A stretch of DNA of 64,000 nucleotides from Bryoerythrophyllum caledonicum (Eukaryota > Streptophyta > Bryopsida > Pottiales > Pottiaceae). This document shows, piece after piece, positions 21,251-33,466 of the stretch; within the stretch, counting starts at the first letter, position 1; each line of letters opens with the position of its first letter. The notes under the pieces are model-generated. The model made no database searches. It was not told the origin of the DNA and saw only the letters and a list, made by a program, of their open reading frames with translations. The stretch is from NCBI GenBank assembly GCA_963971425.1, contig OZ020521.1, positions 1,738,501 through 1,802,500 on the forward strand, written 5' to 3'. The translations under genes were made by a program, and so were the position numbers.

Positions 21251-24223
21251 AGATACACCTTTGGATTGAAGATTCTTCAACTAACATCTTTCATTTGGAG
21301 GTCATTTCAAATCAGAACCTTATCATGCTCAAATACAACACTATACATGTAGAGTACATGACCATTTTGCAACTTCTCAAGCATGGAGTAGGTGCAACAA
21401 TGATCTAAATTTGAAATGCCATGTGCCATTGGATCACGCTCAACACAAATACAAACTTTTGTAACTTTAGTACACATCAATTCTTACATCTTGTATGTCA
21501 AGTACACATAAAACATCATGTTGCAACCCAAATGTGGCTTTTTGAGACCTTTAAGGGATAACCCCAAAGTGGGTAAGCAAACCATATTGGTCCCTACATA
21601 TCTACCGTAATCCATTCTACATTTATTTCCCATAGTTCAAGAGTTCTATGTAAATCTTGAATATGGTTTGTACTCTCTCTAGAAGTTGAAGATTTTTGGG
21701 GGATTGATTCTATGCCAAAGTAATCATGCATAATCTCGTCTTCACAAGTTCCGTATTCATGTTTGAATTCCACCATCATCTCCTTGACATGCCTTGATCT
21801 TCGTGCAGTTGATGGCAGCATCCCCATGCAGGAATCACCGGCATCTCTCCACGTGTCTCGTTTTCATGCAAAGCTCACATAGTCACCTAATCCATGGAAA
21901 CCGCGTTATGGATAGCCCAATAGTGAAAGAGCCACTACAGTATGTAGTACAACTTTCTGTTAAATATCATGGTACCAGCCACATACCATAAAACCATGGT
22001 AGGATCCCCTTTAAATGATTATTTTCAAACTTTTGCCGGAAAAATAAGATTTTCAACTAAAAAATGATTCTAAAAATTAACCAAAAAGCAGTGTAATTGA
22101 CTTGTTGTTGAGGGGTCTGGTAAGGGACACCAATCATTCTTTTTTCCATGTGAGAGATGTAAAATCTAGACGGAAAGATGGGAGAAGTTCCGTCAGCTAG
22201 GTGGCAAAAAGAGAATTGCTCTCAAGGTGAGTATGACCAGGACAGTTGAGGACTTTCGCCATCGTGATGTGGCATAGCATTATCGATCTGTACTTGTTAT
22301 ATTACCTATAACATGCCGATCTTTCACATCTGTTACAGTGGCCCCACAGCTTTGCTCCCAAATATCAGCAGCAGGAATGCAGCCCACTTGGAAGCCCTGC
22401 ATAACATTCCATAGCTTGACACACCTCTGGTGGAAACTTGGCGTTATTTTCACAGTCTTGCTTTCACTGTGGAAATGGCTCTTTTTTGGAGGGTGAATCA
22501 TGTGGTTACAATATGTTACCAGTTGTATGGACCTCGTTATTTCTCTGCTACGTGTGTTTTGGAGAGTGGGCCTCATTTTTTCTAGTACAGAACTCGTACT
22601 TTGGGGCCCAGTGGCTTTTTTGGAAAATTGTATGTCAAACTCTATTGCCATTTAGGACATGTGGCCCCACTTGCCTCAGGGGGCCCACCATGGTAAATTG
22701 AAACACCAACAAGGGGATTGTTTCAATAAAGGCCCCACCAAACATAAAAATAGGGACACCCCTCTAGCCAAAACAATTGTTTAAAGAGTTATTTGGGTTT
22801 TGATCTAGGTCTCTATCTTGGCTTGATTTTGGAGTAGCAGATGAAGTCTGAGATTTGGGGGATTGAGCCATGTTTGAGAGGTTAGAATTATTTTTGCTAA
22901 TACTAAATGTAAAGCTAGTAAAAATCCAAAGTTACAATTCTCTGCATTTAGTGTCATGTTGGTATTTTGTGTTGTAACATTAGCGGCACTTTTGACATAT
23001 AATATGAGAGTTTAACGGTTAGTGTTGTCAACACATAATTCCAAAGAAAGTAACCTCAATATTTCTAGTAACCGTTATCCAAAGTTGATGTTGATCCTTG
23101 TCAGACTTCACCATCCCATAAGAAACAGGTAGAAGGAGGGGTGCGGTTTTCGGTTATTCTACCTTCAAACCCCAAGAGAACCAAGGTCTCCATGGAGCAC
23201 AAAATCTTCACATTGACTGCAATTATCCTTCTATTCGTACGGTCAAAATTCACTAAATGTTTACCACTGTCATCATCTCATAAAAGTTTAGAAGATCATA
23301 CAATTACATTATCTGAAAGCTCATGATGTTAGCAGTTTTTAATCAAAGGAGTAGAGATTCCTTGACAAAGGCCTGGTGACGGGTCCGGTATCAGTCGCAT
23401 GCTACAGTGTTTGTTCCCGCAATTACTGGGGGTGCCCAGTCATAAGCCTGCGCATGATGAGAGATGCTTCCTTGCTGCTTTGACGAGCGCTTCCTCACCT
23501 GGCAAGAAAGCACACTGTTCATATTAGCATACCCCGGCGCTGATAGCGTCCCCCTCCAGCGCTTGTCTCACAACCATCACCACGGAATCCCTCTTGAACC
23601 AGTCGTCGCCACACCACACCTCACGGCTCACGCCCACCCTCGCTCCTCACACACATCGATCGTTCATGGATGGCGTGGTCGCCAAGCTTGATTCCTTTCG
23701 TGGAACTTGTGTCCGACTGTAGCTAGGACAAGGACGGAACCTGATGCAGTAATTCGTGCCTTGGCTCCAGAGTGGTTGTCGTGCTCACGACCTTTTTTCA
23801 CCACACTCGTCATCTCGTCATTGGTGAAAGGCGACTTATTTAGTTCGCACGCGCTAGTACTGTGATCAGTCGCTTGTGTGACTAGGATCAGGACTGCGAC
23901 TGGAGGTCTACTTCGAACATTTGTGCAGCAAACAGTCTGCTCGTTTCGGGCGTAGAAGTTTGAAGAGTTGTTCAGGGCTGGGGGTTGGTTTCATGTGTAC
24001 ACAAGTCAGAGAATTTTGAAGTTCGGAGTTCGTGAGTTGTTCAGCGGGAGTAGCTGACGTTATGGATATTCTGAGAGGTTGAAGGAAGTTGGAAGAGTGA
24101 TTACATGGATCTGAGAGTTTGCGAGGTGAGTCTAGAGAAGAGTGGTCTGAGAATTGACATTTATTCTGGTTTTGCGAAGACTGATTTGTAGGTCGGACTT
24201 TGAGTTTTTGGGGTCCATCGGCG
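21251..24223. other. Intergenic region and 5' flank of the USP-like gene
   Basis: The AT-rich part to about 23.4 kb holds only short frames without recognisable domains. From about 23.45 kb GC content rises and the sequence merges into the probable promoter and 5' UTR of the gene starting at 24224. A GC-driven minus-strand frame at 24582-23908 and another at 25003-24161 are shadows of coding-strand composition. I see no complete transposon or RNA gene. Confidence 0.45.
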
Positions 24224-26634
24224 ATGGCGCCCTCGAAGGCTCCCGCGCGGTCGCGGCGCACGCACTCGTACTCGTGGTCCAGCGACTCCAGCGCGCTGCG
24301 CCCAGCGGTGTACCAGTGGCCCAGCCACCGTGACGACACTACCACCACCAGCGGCCGCACCTCCGGCGACGACACCAGCCACGGCGCGCCCGAGGAGCGC
24401 CAGCACAGGACCGAGAGCAGGGTGAGCAGACCGCGAGTCGAGAAGATGGGCCAGAACTTGTACGACAGCGACAGTTGCCTGACGCCGCGGTCGCGGCGCA
24501 CGCTGCGGCGCACGCTGTCGAGCGACACGGAGCCGTGGCCGAGCGTGAAGACGCCCGCGAAGCCGCCCGCGCTCGACACCATCTACAGCCCCACGCACGA
24601 GATCCTGCACCCCATGCAGTCCCTCCTCCTGCAAAAATCCATGTCCATCGCTGCGAAGACCAAGCCTCTCACCGTACCGCTTCCCGCTCGCAAGACCATG
24701 ACTGTGGACTTTGACAGCCCTCTTGGCCCCGACCCAGCTCCGAAGCCAATTCCCAACTTCAAGTTCGAGACCTACAAGGAAGGCGACGACGATGAAAGCG
24801 CCGCTGTAGTTTTCAAGACGGAGGAGTATTATGGAACTGCCACCGCTCCCGAAGCTACTCCTGAGTTGACCACGAGCTCCAACGTCGTCGTGATCATTGT
24901 GGATGCGGAGAAGAAGCTGCCCAAGTTCGCGGCGCTGGACTGGGCTATCAACGTCGCGGTGCAGCCCGGCGACGAGATTGTCGTTCTGGGCGTCCTCAAG
25001 CACGTCTCCACTCCAAGTACGCCCAATTTTCTTCCCAATCAGAGCTTGTGGAATAGAAATTTCATATTTACTTAGTGTCTGATAAGTACGCCTCTGGTGT
25101 GATTTTCAGATGGTTACAAGGTGGTGGCGAACACCGACCCGTTGGTGGGAGTGAACCAGGACGTTTTGCAATCCGCGGTGAAGAAGACGACGGCGTTGTT
25201 TGAGCAGAAACTGACTGAGAGCGGCCGACGAGCCGAGTGCCAGAAGAAGAAGGTAAAGTCGTAAATGTGGTTTCCTCTACAGTCTCATGTGATCATTATC
25301 CTAACATGGGCTCCTGTGACTTTAATTGAAATCCACAAATGGTTTAAAAAAACGGAAGAACGTGTTTATTGCACTTGGAGCTAGTTTGCACCCGAAAAAG
25401 TGTTCGAATTCATGCACTTTGAGTTTGATCGTCTTGCACACAAGTGTTGTACTGAATACCGCCACTCTAGCCTTCCAACATCGGGTGCTTTTATGACAAG
25501 GTGTACAGTACCATGAGTTGTCTTTGAAGAGGGGATTTGATTTTGAATTGTAAATTGCAGGTGAAGTTGACGGTGCGGATAGCGCCAGGAGCTCGCGCGA
25601 GGACGGTGATAGTGCGAGAGCTCGCATCTCTCAAGGCCACCTATGCAGTATTTGACAGGTAAATTTTCACTCTACAATCACCATCACCTGAAGAAATTTA
25701 TCATAGTATGTTGCAATCTTCAAGTTCCTCCTTTGGGTCATGTGGCATCAGATTGTAGGCATAGCCATTCTTCACAATTTTCTACCACCTGTCTGGATTG
25801 CAGCATTGGTCATGCTGTCGTGAACAAGATGCTGAATGACACAGTTTCTAGATACATAGAGTTAGCTATTTTGATCTTGAAAATTCAAAGCGTAAGATCT
25901 GTAAACCCCCATGTTACTGCATAATAACACATGAATAGAATCTTCCTTCCTAGAAGCAGTTGCGGGGTTTCAATTCGTGATTCATCCAGCGCGTTCAGGC
26001 TTTGGAGTTGATTGCAGCAATCGTGAGGAACACGAAGTGCAACCGAAACTGGCAAGACCAGTTTTGGACTTGCATATCTCATTGACCGATAATAAAATGC
26101 TGGTACTGACAGATGGAACCGTCCGCTATTTGGTTTTGCAGGAAGATCCTGAGGGGCCGGCGCTACTACGGCAAGCACCTGTCGTGCCACGCAGTACGCA
26201 TCCGCAGCAACGGCCGCTCCATCAAGACTGTCTTCTCCATGAAGATGAGCCCCACCAGCTCCCCCACCACGGCCACCAGTAGCAGCTCGCCCACCACGTC
26301 CGAGACCACCTCGCCCACGCACTTCTGGCGCCGCTTCACCCACTTCCGCTCCAGCCGCAACGGCAGCCGCCCCTCCTCCACCAGCCCCGGAAGCAGCGGC
26401 TCCACGGCTAGCTCGTCGCCGCCCGCGGCCACCCCAACGGACAGCCTTAACCTGGACTCATTCATGTCGGAGATGCAGGACTTCTCCATCTCACTAGACC
26501 GGAGATCGACCAAGTCGGCGGCGCTGCAGTCGTGCGTGGTGGCGGACGCGTACTCGTACAAGCAGGGCATGGACGCGCACCGCATCAAGCACCGCCCCAT
26601 GTCCATCACCATTCCTCCCATTTGCGCCACCTGA
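24224..26634 (+). CDS. Plant-specific protein with universal-stress-protein-like (adenine nucleotide alpha-hydrolase-like) domain
   Basis: Four exons: 24224-25016, 25110-25252, 25561-25658, 26142-26634. The phases agree and the product is 508 aa. Residues about 1-215 are Ser/Arg/Pro-rich and look disordered. From about 220, 'NVVVIIVDAEKKLPKFAALD' followed by 'WAINVAVQPGDEIVVLGVLK' is the first strand-helix-strand of a USP/HUP fold, as found at the N-termini of some plant cytoplasmic receptor-like kinases. Exon 3 continues it ('VKLTVRIAPG', 'VIVRELASLKATYAVFDR'). After the fold, 'GRRYYGKHLSCHAVRIRSNG' precedes a Ser/Thr/Pro-rich tail. No kinase domain follows. The biochemical role is unknown. 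I chose the ATG at 24224 over the in-frame upstream non-ATG codons. Confidence 0.8.
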
Positions 26635-27434
26635 ACCCGCAGTGGAGGTAAATTCCCTGACGCCTCAGCTTGCATTGGAAGGTGATGTTATGGCGCATCA
26701 CCTTTATCCGCATAGTTGTAGCAGTAATCACCTTTGACCTTGCGATGCACTTCTTTTGGCACCTCTACATTGTAAGCGTTTGCTTGTGCTTTGAGTCGAC
26801 CTGATGTAGTGGTTTATGTTGGTTTTTGCAGAACAGATGGTGATTCCAGAGATGGAGCATTTTGAACAAGATTTGTGTGGAGGTCTGTGTAAATATTAAG
26901 GACCTCTAGGCTTGTAAATTTGGGTCACAAGGAGGTTGGGGGGTATGATTGGTAGGCCGCGTAGGCGAGGCGTTTGGATTTGCTCTGGAGCGCTCCGTTT
27001 GTCTCTCAAGGAATGGATGATGAAACCATGATATCCTCGGGATGCAACACAGTGAGTGGCTGGGCGTCAACCGTTATTTTTGGCTCCTTGGAAATGTATC
27101 ATGTGTAAGGAAAGAGCTTACCCTCAATGATTTTCAGGCAGCCATGAGCTTTTCAGTCTACGTTCCTTGAACGAACGAGTGACTGAGATCTTTCACTTTC
27201 TGTTGCGAATTGGTTACAGTTGATGATGGGTGCAGCTTTTGCTTGTTTGGTTTTGTTTTTGTTTACTTGGTGTTTCAACATTTTAAACGATACTTGGGCA
27301 GCACATTTCACAAAGAACATGAAATATATGCTTTGGTTCGGCACGGGTGCATTTCGAACCACAAGAAGTGAAGGATATCAGGATTCGATAAGAACTTGAG
27401 AAAGAATCAAATGATCCTTTCATGTGCACACATA
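26635..27434 (+). other. 3' UTR of the USP-like gene with a possible intron, then spacer
   Basis: Just after the stop, 'agtggag' followed by gtaaat at 26648 and 'gtttttgcag' ending at 26831 form a plausible GT-AG intron in the 3' UTR (26648-26831). The rest is AT-rich 3' flank with no gene. Without transcript data the UTR intron is only a suggestion. A stop followed by a downstream exon junction could make the mRNA a target of nonsense-mediated decay. Confidence 0.4.
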
Positions 27435-28620
27435 CAGTGTCTGGCAAAACTGAGTCACGTTCTTGTAATTCGAAATTCAAATACCAATGCAAGAAGATTG
27501 GCAATAGATTTGCACAAATCATGTATTGCAAAAGAAAGTCCTTACATCAATGTGTAGAAGAAAATTACATTCACTTGAAACTGGGTCTCCTGACTTAGTT
27601 TTGCATTCTCAATGAAAAAACAACTTAATATTTTGTCCACTTGCCTTTGGCAACTAAGACAGCTTGGATTTATTGTGGCATGCTTTCATACAACCTCTTG
27701 CACTCCTCTGGTTTAATAGAAGCCCAACACTCCTTAATACGTTTCTACAATTCTAAAATTCCTAGTGGAGCACTTTCATAGTGGTTAAGACAATGTTTAA
27801 GCCCTCCCCACATATGCTCAATTGGATTTAGGTCAAGAGATTGTGCAGGCCACTTAAGAACATCAAACTTTTGTGATCTTAGCCATTGGAGAACATTTGT
27901 TGTCGTATGCTTGGGATCAATGTCATACTGAAAAATCAAATTCAAAGGATCAAGATCATATACCATCATGGTGTACATTAAATCTCTTTGCAAGAGATCT
28001 TTGTACTGATGTTGATCCATTCTTCCTTTGATTCTACAAAACATGCCTAGGCCCTGGAATGTCATGCAACCCCACAACATGACCGAACCACTTCCAAACT
28101 TTATAGTCTGTTTAACTTGTTTTAAATCATTAGATTGTTTATTGCAAATTTGACACCAAGTGCGACCATCTGAGCAAGTTCGATTTACCTTTGTCTCATT
28201 AGAGAAGATGGCGTGCTCCCAATCATAAATGGTTCAATGTTCACAGCGCCTAGCAAATTCAAGTCCATCCTTGATATGTCTTTGGTTCAATTTCAGTTTC
28301 TTCCGCTTCACTTTTGATCTGAGCCCTGTTGCACGTAAGACCCTTCTTACTGTATCAACACTTACAGTAACTTGGCATTCCTCATGTACATGCTAGGTAG
28401 CCTATGTTGCAACTTCAAACCCTCCTGATGTGACAGTTCTAATGCATACTCACTTCTGTGCATCTGTAAATGTTTGTGGTCTACCACCACTACTAACAGG
28501 AATATCAGACAATCTCTTTCTTCTAAGTCTTGCAACATGACTTTGAGACACCTGCAGCTCACTTGCTACATCCCTTGTAGACCTACCAACTTGCAACTTC
28601 ACCAAAATGGGGTTATCAAG
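27435..28620 (-). pseudogene. Tc1/mariner-superfamily transposase relic
   Basis: Read on the minus strand from 28620, a helix-turn-helix N-terminus is visible ('GRSTRDVASELQVSQSHVAR', 'GGRPQTFTDAQ'). It is followed by the catalytic domain: 'FSNETK' (first acidic residue, here Asn for Asp), 'QYDIDPKHT' and 'WPAQSLDLNPIEHMW'. The second and third motifs are diagnostic of Tc1-like DDE transposases. Its intact C-terminal frame is 28080-27745. At least three in-frame stops lie upstream of it, so it cannot make active enzyme. On the right side (plus coordinates) 'TA' then 'cagtgtctggcaaaac' at 27433-27450 looks like the terminal inverted repeat with a TA target. The other terminus is not found, so the copy is truncated. 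Confidence 0.85.
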
Positions 28621-29512
28621 GCATGTTCAAGCACTTGCAGAAACCTTTTGTAATTACACCATGTTGAGTAATCAAGGTCTACTTTCAATGTGCATGAAAC
28701 TCAAATTCAATATTACAACATTGTAGTTCAACATCAGCCCTTTTTAATCTGGCTAAAAACAACCACTTTGCACTGAAGAAAATGACATGGCGAACCATGA
28801 GTCTAAATCATGGAGGGAAAATCAGCATTTATCGCCACGTTGGAGTCTTGTCTAGAGGTCCCTTCGCCAAGTTGGCGCCTCACCATCACGGTTGTAGGGT
28901 ATGCTTCGCCAGCGGTGTTGAGAGTTTCTTCCCAGATTAAGGTCTTCCTTGCCAGACTGCGTCCCTTCAATTCAGAGCGGCGCCAAGCATTCAAGCGCGT
29001 CCCCCGCTGCGCGCCAATCCTGCGCCAAGCATCGCCCACTACGCTTCAGTGCAATAAACTGGATTCGCCAGTGCTTGCACTTCATTTCAATTTGGGTGCG
29101 CCAGTGGCTGCTGCGATCTACAGGGATTTCTCGCCATCAATGGCGCCTCATTTTTTTGTTTCCCTGCCGCTTACCTTGCATAGCCTTGTCGCCTCTTTGG
29201 TTGAGGGCAGTAGGGTTGTGCGCATTGGAATTTGGGAGTTTCCAACTTTCCCACAATCTCTGCGATGAATTTTGCTATTGGGTTTTTGCAATTTTCTGTT
29301 GAGTGTTATTCAATGGGGCAGATTTGCTCGGATTGGCGGCGCTTGCTGTACGAGTCGAAGATGTGCACGCTGCGCATAAATTGTTGAGCAAGTGTAGTGC
29401 TTTCTACATCTGTTCTTTTTTTGGTTTAGGGTTATGTCCACATCTATTCTTGTTTTGGCCGTCATCCTAAATCTGATTATTTTTTGTATTATTGTGGTCT
29501 TGCGGTTGCTTC
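28621..29512. other. Spacer, possible upstream part of the hAT element
   Basis: From 28800 the composition shifts to GC-rich with repeated 'cgccaag' and 'gcgcc' words. A plus-strand frame at 28810-29268 is open but unrecognised. A pyrimidine-rich run and 'catggcag' just before 29513 could be a splice acceptor, so this stretch may include a 5' exon of the hAT gene. I cannot confirm that. Confidence 0.35.
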
Positions 29513-32500
29513 ATGGCAGGTTCTGGGGATGAGGGTTGTTCAGCAGGGATTGCAGCGCACGCAGCGGACATAGCCAAGCGGAAGGCCAAACGTGATGCTC
29601 GGATGGAGACGAAGAAGTTTGCAGCCGCGCGTGCTGCCTTCAAGAAGAAGCGTGAAGGTAAGCAGGCAGCGAGGAAGAAAGCCCAAGAGAAGATAATGTT
29701 GCAGGCTTACTTCAAGAGTAGCCGTAATTCTTGCAATGCATATCCACTCCGTATGGTGTTGGACTCGTCAATGCCGGATATGCCTGGAGCAGAACCTTGG
29801 TCGTCGACAAGCTCCGATTCTATACTTGCTGGACCCAGTAAATCAAGCAGCAGCTTGAATGTCTCTATGGATACAGGAACTCCCTCAAGATCATCAGGAG
29901 ACACGGTCATTCTCAGTGCGAAGTCACCCATGATTTCAATATTGTCGGGTTCAGAGAGTGGTGGTAGTATGGACAATGTTGGCCTCGTGAGATTCCGCTG
30001 GGAGAGGATTCTCTTTCCTCAGATGAAGAGGTTGAATCACCTCCGAAAAAGAAGAAGGGCGCGAAGAGTGCAAAGAGCGAAAAGGAGAAGAAGTACGACC
30101 GACACCGTAAGTTTCAAACTGAGTGGTCTACGAAACTGCCTTGGGCAGTAGGAATCTTGGCCAATGATGGAATTCTGCACATGGTTCGGTGCAGAGTATG
30201 CACGGCGTTTAGGAAGAAGCTGTGTGTTATGGCACCGAAATCAGATATGTTGTTTAAGCATGATGGGCGTAGAACGGCAAAAAAGGTGATCCCTCGTTAC
30301 GGTGTCAAGGCTGGAGAATTGTACATGGCCTTGAACTGCAAGCACAAGCAGAACCTGAGGTTGTACGCTGCGCGCCTACAGTCCACAATTCTACAGGCCG
30401 TGAACCACTCAACCTCCATGGAAGCAGTCAAGAAGAGAGTTCAGTTTGCAACTATATTTCAGGTTCTTTCTTGTCGTCGTCCAATGCTAGAGTACGAAGC
30501 GCGTCATGCTCTGTATAAGTTCATTAAGGTCCCTGATTATCCAGCACAACATTCGTGCGATAATTCCGGTTGGCAAATTGCAGAGTACATGTATGCTGAG
30601 CTGCAGTTAACAATGAAGAAAATGGTGCAGGTTGCTCGTTACATTGCAGTAACAGTGGACGAGGTGACCACCGTTGACAACGGTTCCTGGTTATCCGTCC
30701 ATTGTTACGTGGTGAAGGATTGGGTCCGAATCCCGCTTTTAGTGTCTTTACAACGTGTCACCATTGCTGCTAACTCCAATAACATCACAACTCTTATCAT
30801 GGACTTTGTTATGTCCAGTGGGCTTGGATCGTCAAATGTTGGCTCGAAAATTACTGTGTTTTGGTGCAGATGGGGCCGCAACACTGCAGGGCTGTCACAA
30901 GGGGGTTACTGTGCAGATCCAGCAACAATATGCCCCCTTTGCGATGGGGATGCATTGTGTAGCTCACCGTTGTAATCTGGCTTTTAAGCCACTCTCGAAG
31001 CACGGTGTTTTCATTGCAATCGAGAAGTTGTTGGCTGCAGCAAATGCCTACTTTTCTCACAGTCCGAAGCGCTATATGGAGTTCAGCAAACTAGCAGAAT
31101 TGACAAAAACAAAAGGCTTGAAGATGCTCAAGTCTGTTGAGACACGCTGGATCAGTCTCGTTGAGCCAGTGAGATGCCCCCTAGCTGAGTATCGAACTCT
31201 CATGTATAAAATCTACCGAGAGGAGGAGGACAAAGACATAACTTTGGTATGTTTTTCACCTTTGCATTTTTTGTTCTCATTGTTGCTTACTGTTTTGTGA
31301 AACTATTTTGTGCTATGAAATTACGTGCAGCCGTACTTAATGTGCAGCCGTGCTTGACGCGCCTTCTAGACCCGTGTCTTGGGTATGGCTGCCCTGTTGC
31401 CACTACTTGAGGCAGCCGACAATCTGATCACATTTGCACAAAAACGGGATGTGTACATTTGTGACTTTGTTGCCGGTGAAGGTGTGTCAAGGGCAATTGT
31501 ACTCCATGTACAAGGACCATGCAACACGCTTCAGTACCGATGAGTTCTGGGCGTACAAGAACCTACTGGATTGCTCCCATGAGCAGGTGCATTGGAAATG
31601 CATAACCGATCTCAACGACAATTCCTCGCAGTTGACGTTCATCTGCAATAACGAGCAAATTTTTGTTGTCCACAGAGGAGCATCAGTTTCTCATGAGGTC
31701 TTTGCCGAGGTCGTTGCGAAGATCAGGCTGGAGACTGCCGATACGTTCTCGTTTGTTGCATGGCTGAATTTGTTGCGTTCTCACAGGCTTGGTTATGTGT
31801 TTGTTGTTTGTTGTTTGCTTTTGTTGCCGCTTCTTTTTGTGCTTCGATTTTAGGGTTATCAGACGTTTCTTTAGTGAACTCTCTTTATTTTCATATGCTG
31901 TCTCTTCTACTACCGCTTCTTCATCATTAAGTCCTGCACTTATTGAAATGTGCTCTTGATTTAGGGTTACCAGAGGCTTTTGTTTTCACCGATCTGTGAT
32001 TCTCTTTCCTTTTTGGTGTGGTTATATGTTTGTTGTTTACTTCTGTTGCCGTTTCTTCTTGTGCTTCGATTTAGGGTTATCAGAGGTTTTTTTAGTGAAT
32101 TCTCTTTCCTTTTCATCTGTTGTGTTTATGTTTCTTCTGTTAGGTCCTGCACTTACTGAAATGTGCTCTTTGGGGTTATCAGAGGCTTTGGTAGTGATGG
32201 AGCTCTATTCTCTTCCTTTTTGCTGAGGTATTGATCAATTTAGGGTTATGTATACAATGCCATCCATTGTGATTGTAAATTTGCAGGGTTTAGGTTTCAG
32301 TTCTATGATGCAGCTCCATTCTCTTTCCACTTGTTTGCTATGGTTGTTTGTGTTGTTTTTGTTACCGCTTCAGTACCAATGAGTTCAGTACCGATGAGTT
32401 TTTGTTACCGTCTCGTCTGCTTGGCAATGTCCTGTCAATGTCGGGTTATGCTATCCATTGTGATCGTGTATAATTCCTTAGGTCTCAGTTACTTTTGAAG

Positions 32501-33466
32501 TGATGCAACTCTATTCACATTTTCTAGAGGTGATTTGATGGACTCCACATTTTGTTTACTTTGGTGAAGGCCTTTGTCTTTCTTGTCCTCTTTCTAATGT
32601 AGTCAGCTCCCTCTACAACAGCCTGTTGTTACAATGAAATGGCTGAATGATGTCGTTGGTATGATGTCTAAATGATGGTTGAATGATGCAGCTGGTATGA
32701 TGTCGTTTTTTGCATGGCTGAACTTGTTGCGTTCTCACAGGCTTTAAGCACTTGGTATGATGTCGTTTTTTGCGGTTGAACTTGTTGCGTAGATCAGGCT
32801 CGTTGAACTTGTTGTGTAGATTGTTGCATAAATTATTGAATATGTTGGCTTGATGATGCAGTGGCAGCCTCTGGGCTCATCAAGGAATTGGAGAATCGCT
32901 TCCCATCACAGAACATTATGCAAGCCATGGGTATCCTCTACCCGCAGTATTGGCTTCAAGGAGATTGTGAGGAAAGCTTCTCCAAACACATCCGAGTTCT
33001 TATGGACTATTACGGGCATGGGAAGATTTTGGGCAAAGACAATGATAAGATTTTAGTCCCGGCCCTCATTGATCGTGAGCTATTGTTGAGCCAGCAGGGC
33101 TTATTCAAGCTCACCATGTTGTCCGATGCACGCGCCGCCATGGACCCACCATTTGACTGTAATCCACTAACGAGGTTGTGGAAGGCCCTTGATGCTGCAA
33201 CGTGTTTGATGCACCACTTCTATGAGTACATGAAATTGGCCGAGATGGCGATTGTGCACGTCATAGGGTCGGTTGAAGATGAACGCATGTTCTCTTCAGT
33301 TTCATTTCTCAAGTCCAAAGTGCGCGACAACTTAGACAAGCATCTGCAGTGCGTTGTGGGGATGTACTCTCTGAAAATATTCACCTTAGAGACTTTCCCA
33401 TACGATGCAGCGTTCCAGAAATGGGTGAATGGCGGTGAGCGATATCGGTACGGGCTTCTAGCCTAG
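29513..33466 (+). pseudogene. hAT-superfamily transposase, frameshifted copy (ZNF862-like type)
   Basis: Fragments in order: a basic coiled N-terminal part from Met at 29513; a Lys-rich linker; a zinc-finger-like segment ('MVRCRVCTAFRKK', 'LFKHDGRR'); an RNase-H-type core ('YIAVTVDEVTTVDNGSW', 'FGADGAATLQG', 'MHCVAHRCNLAF'); and at 32861-33466 the C-terminal hAT dimerisation region ('GSVEDERMFSSVSFLKSKVR'). The reading frame shifts at about 29950-29995, near 30838 and near 31470. A GT donor at 31247 and an acceptor just before the C-terminal exon suggest introns, the last being about 1 kb and filled with diverged repeats. The layout recalls animal ZNF862-type hAT proteins. I saw no terminal inverted repeats or 8-bp target duplication. 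With three shifts it is most likely dead, unless some are assembly errors. Confidence 0.75.
31790..32830 (+). repeat. Diverged tandem repeats in the last hAT intron
   Basis: Segments with 'tttagggttatcagaggtt', 'ttctctttccttttcat' and 'tcctgcacttactgaaatg' recur four or more times with variable spacing. Farther on, 'tgatgtcgttttttgc' and 'ttgaacttgttgcgt' repeat. The array separates the central and C-terminal hAT coding parts. It looks like local duplication of intron sequence. Confidence 0.6.

Noticed and set aside
24161-25003. 280-codon minus-strand frame opposite the USP-like exon 1
   Set aside because: It is the mirror of a GC-rich coding exon with a consistent splice structure on the plus strand. 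The minus product is Arg/Gly/Val/Ala low complexity.
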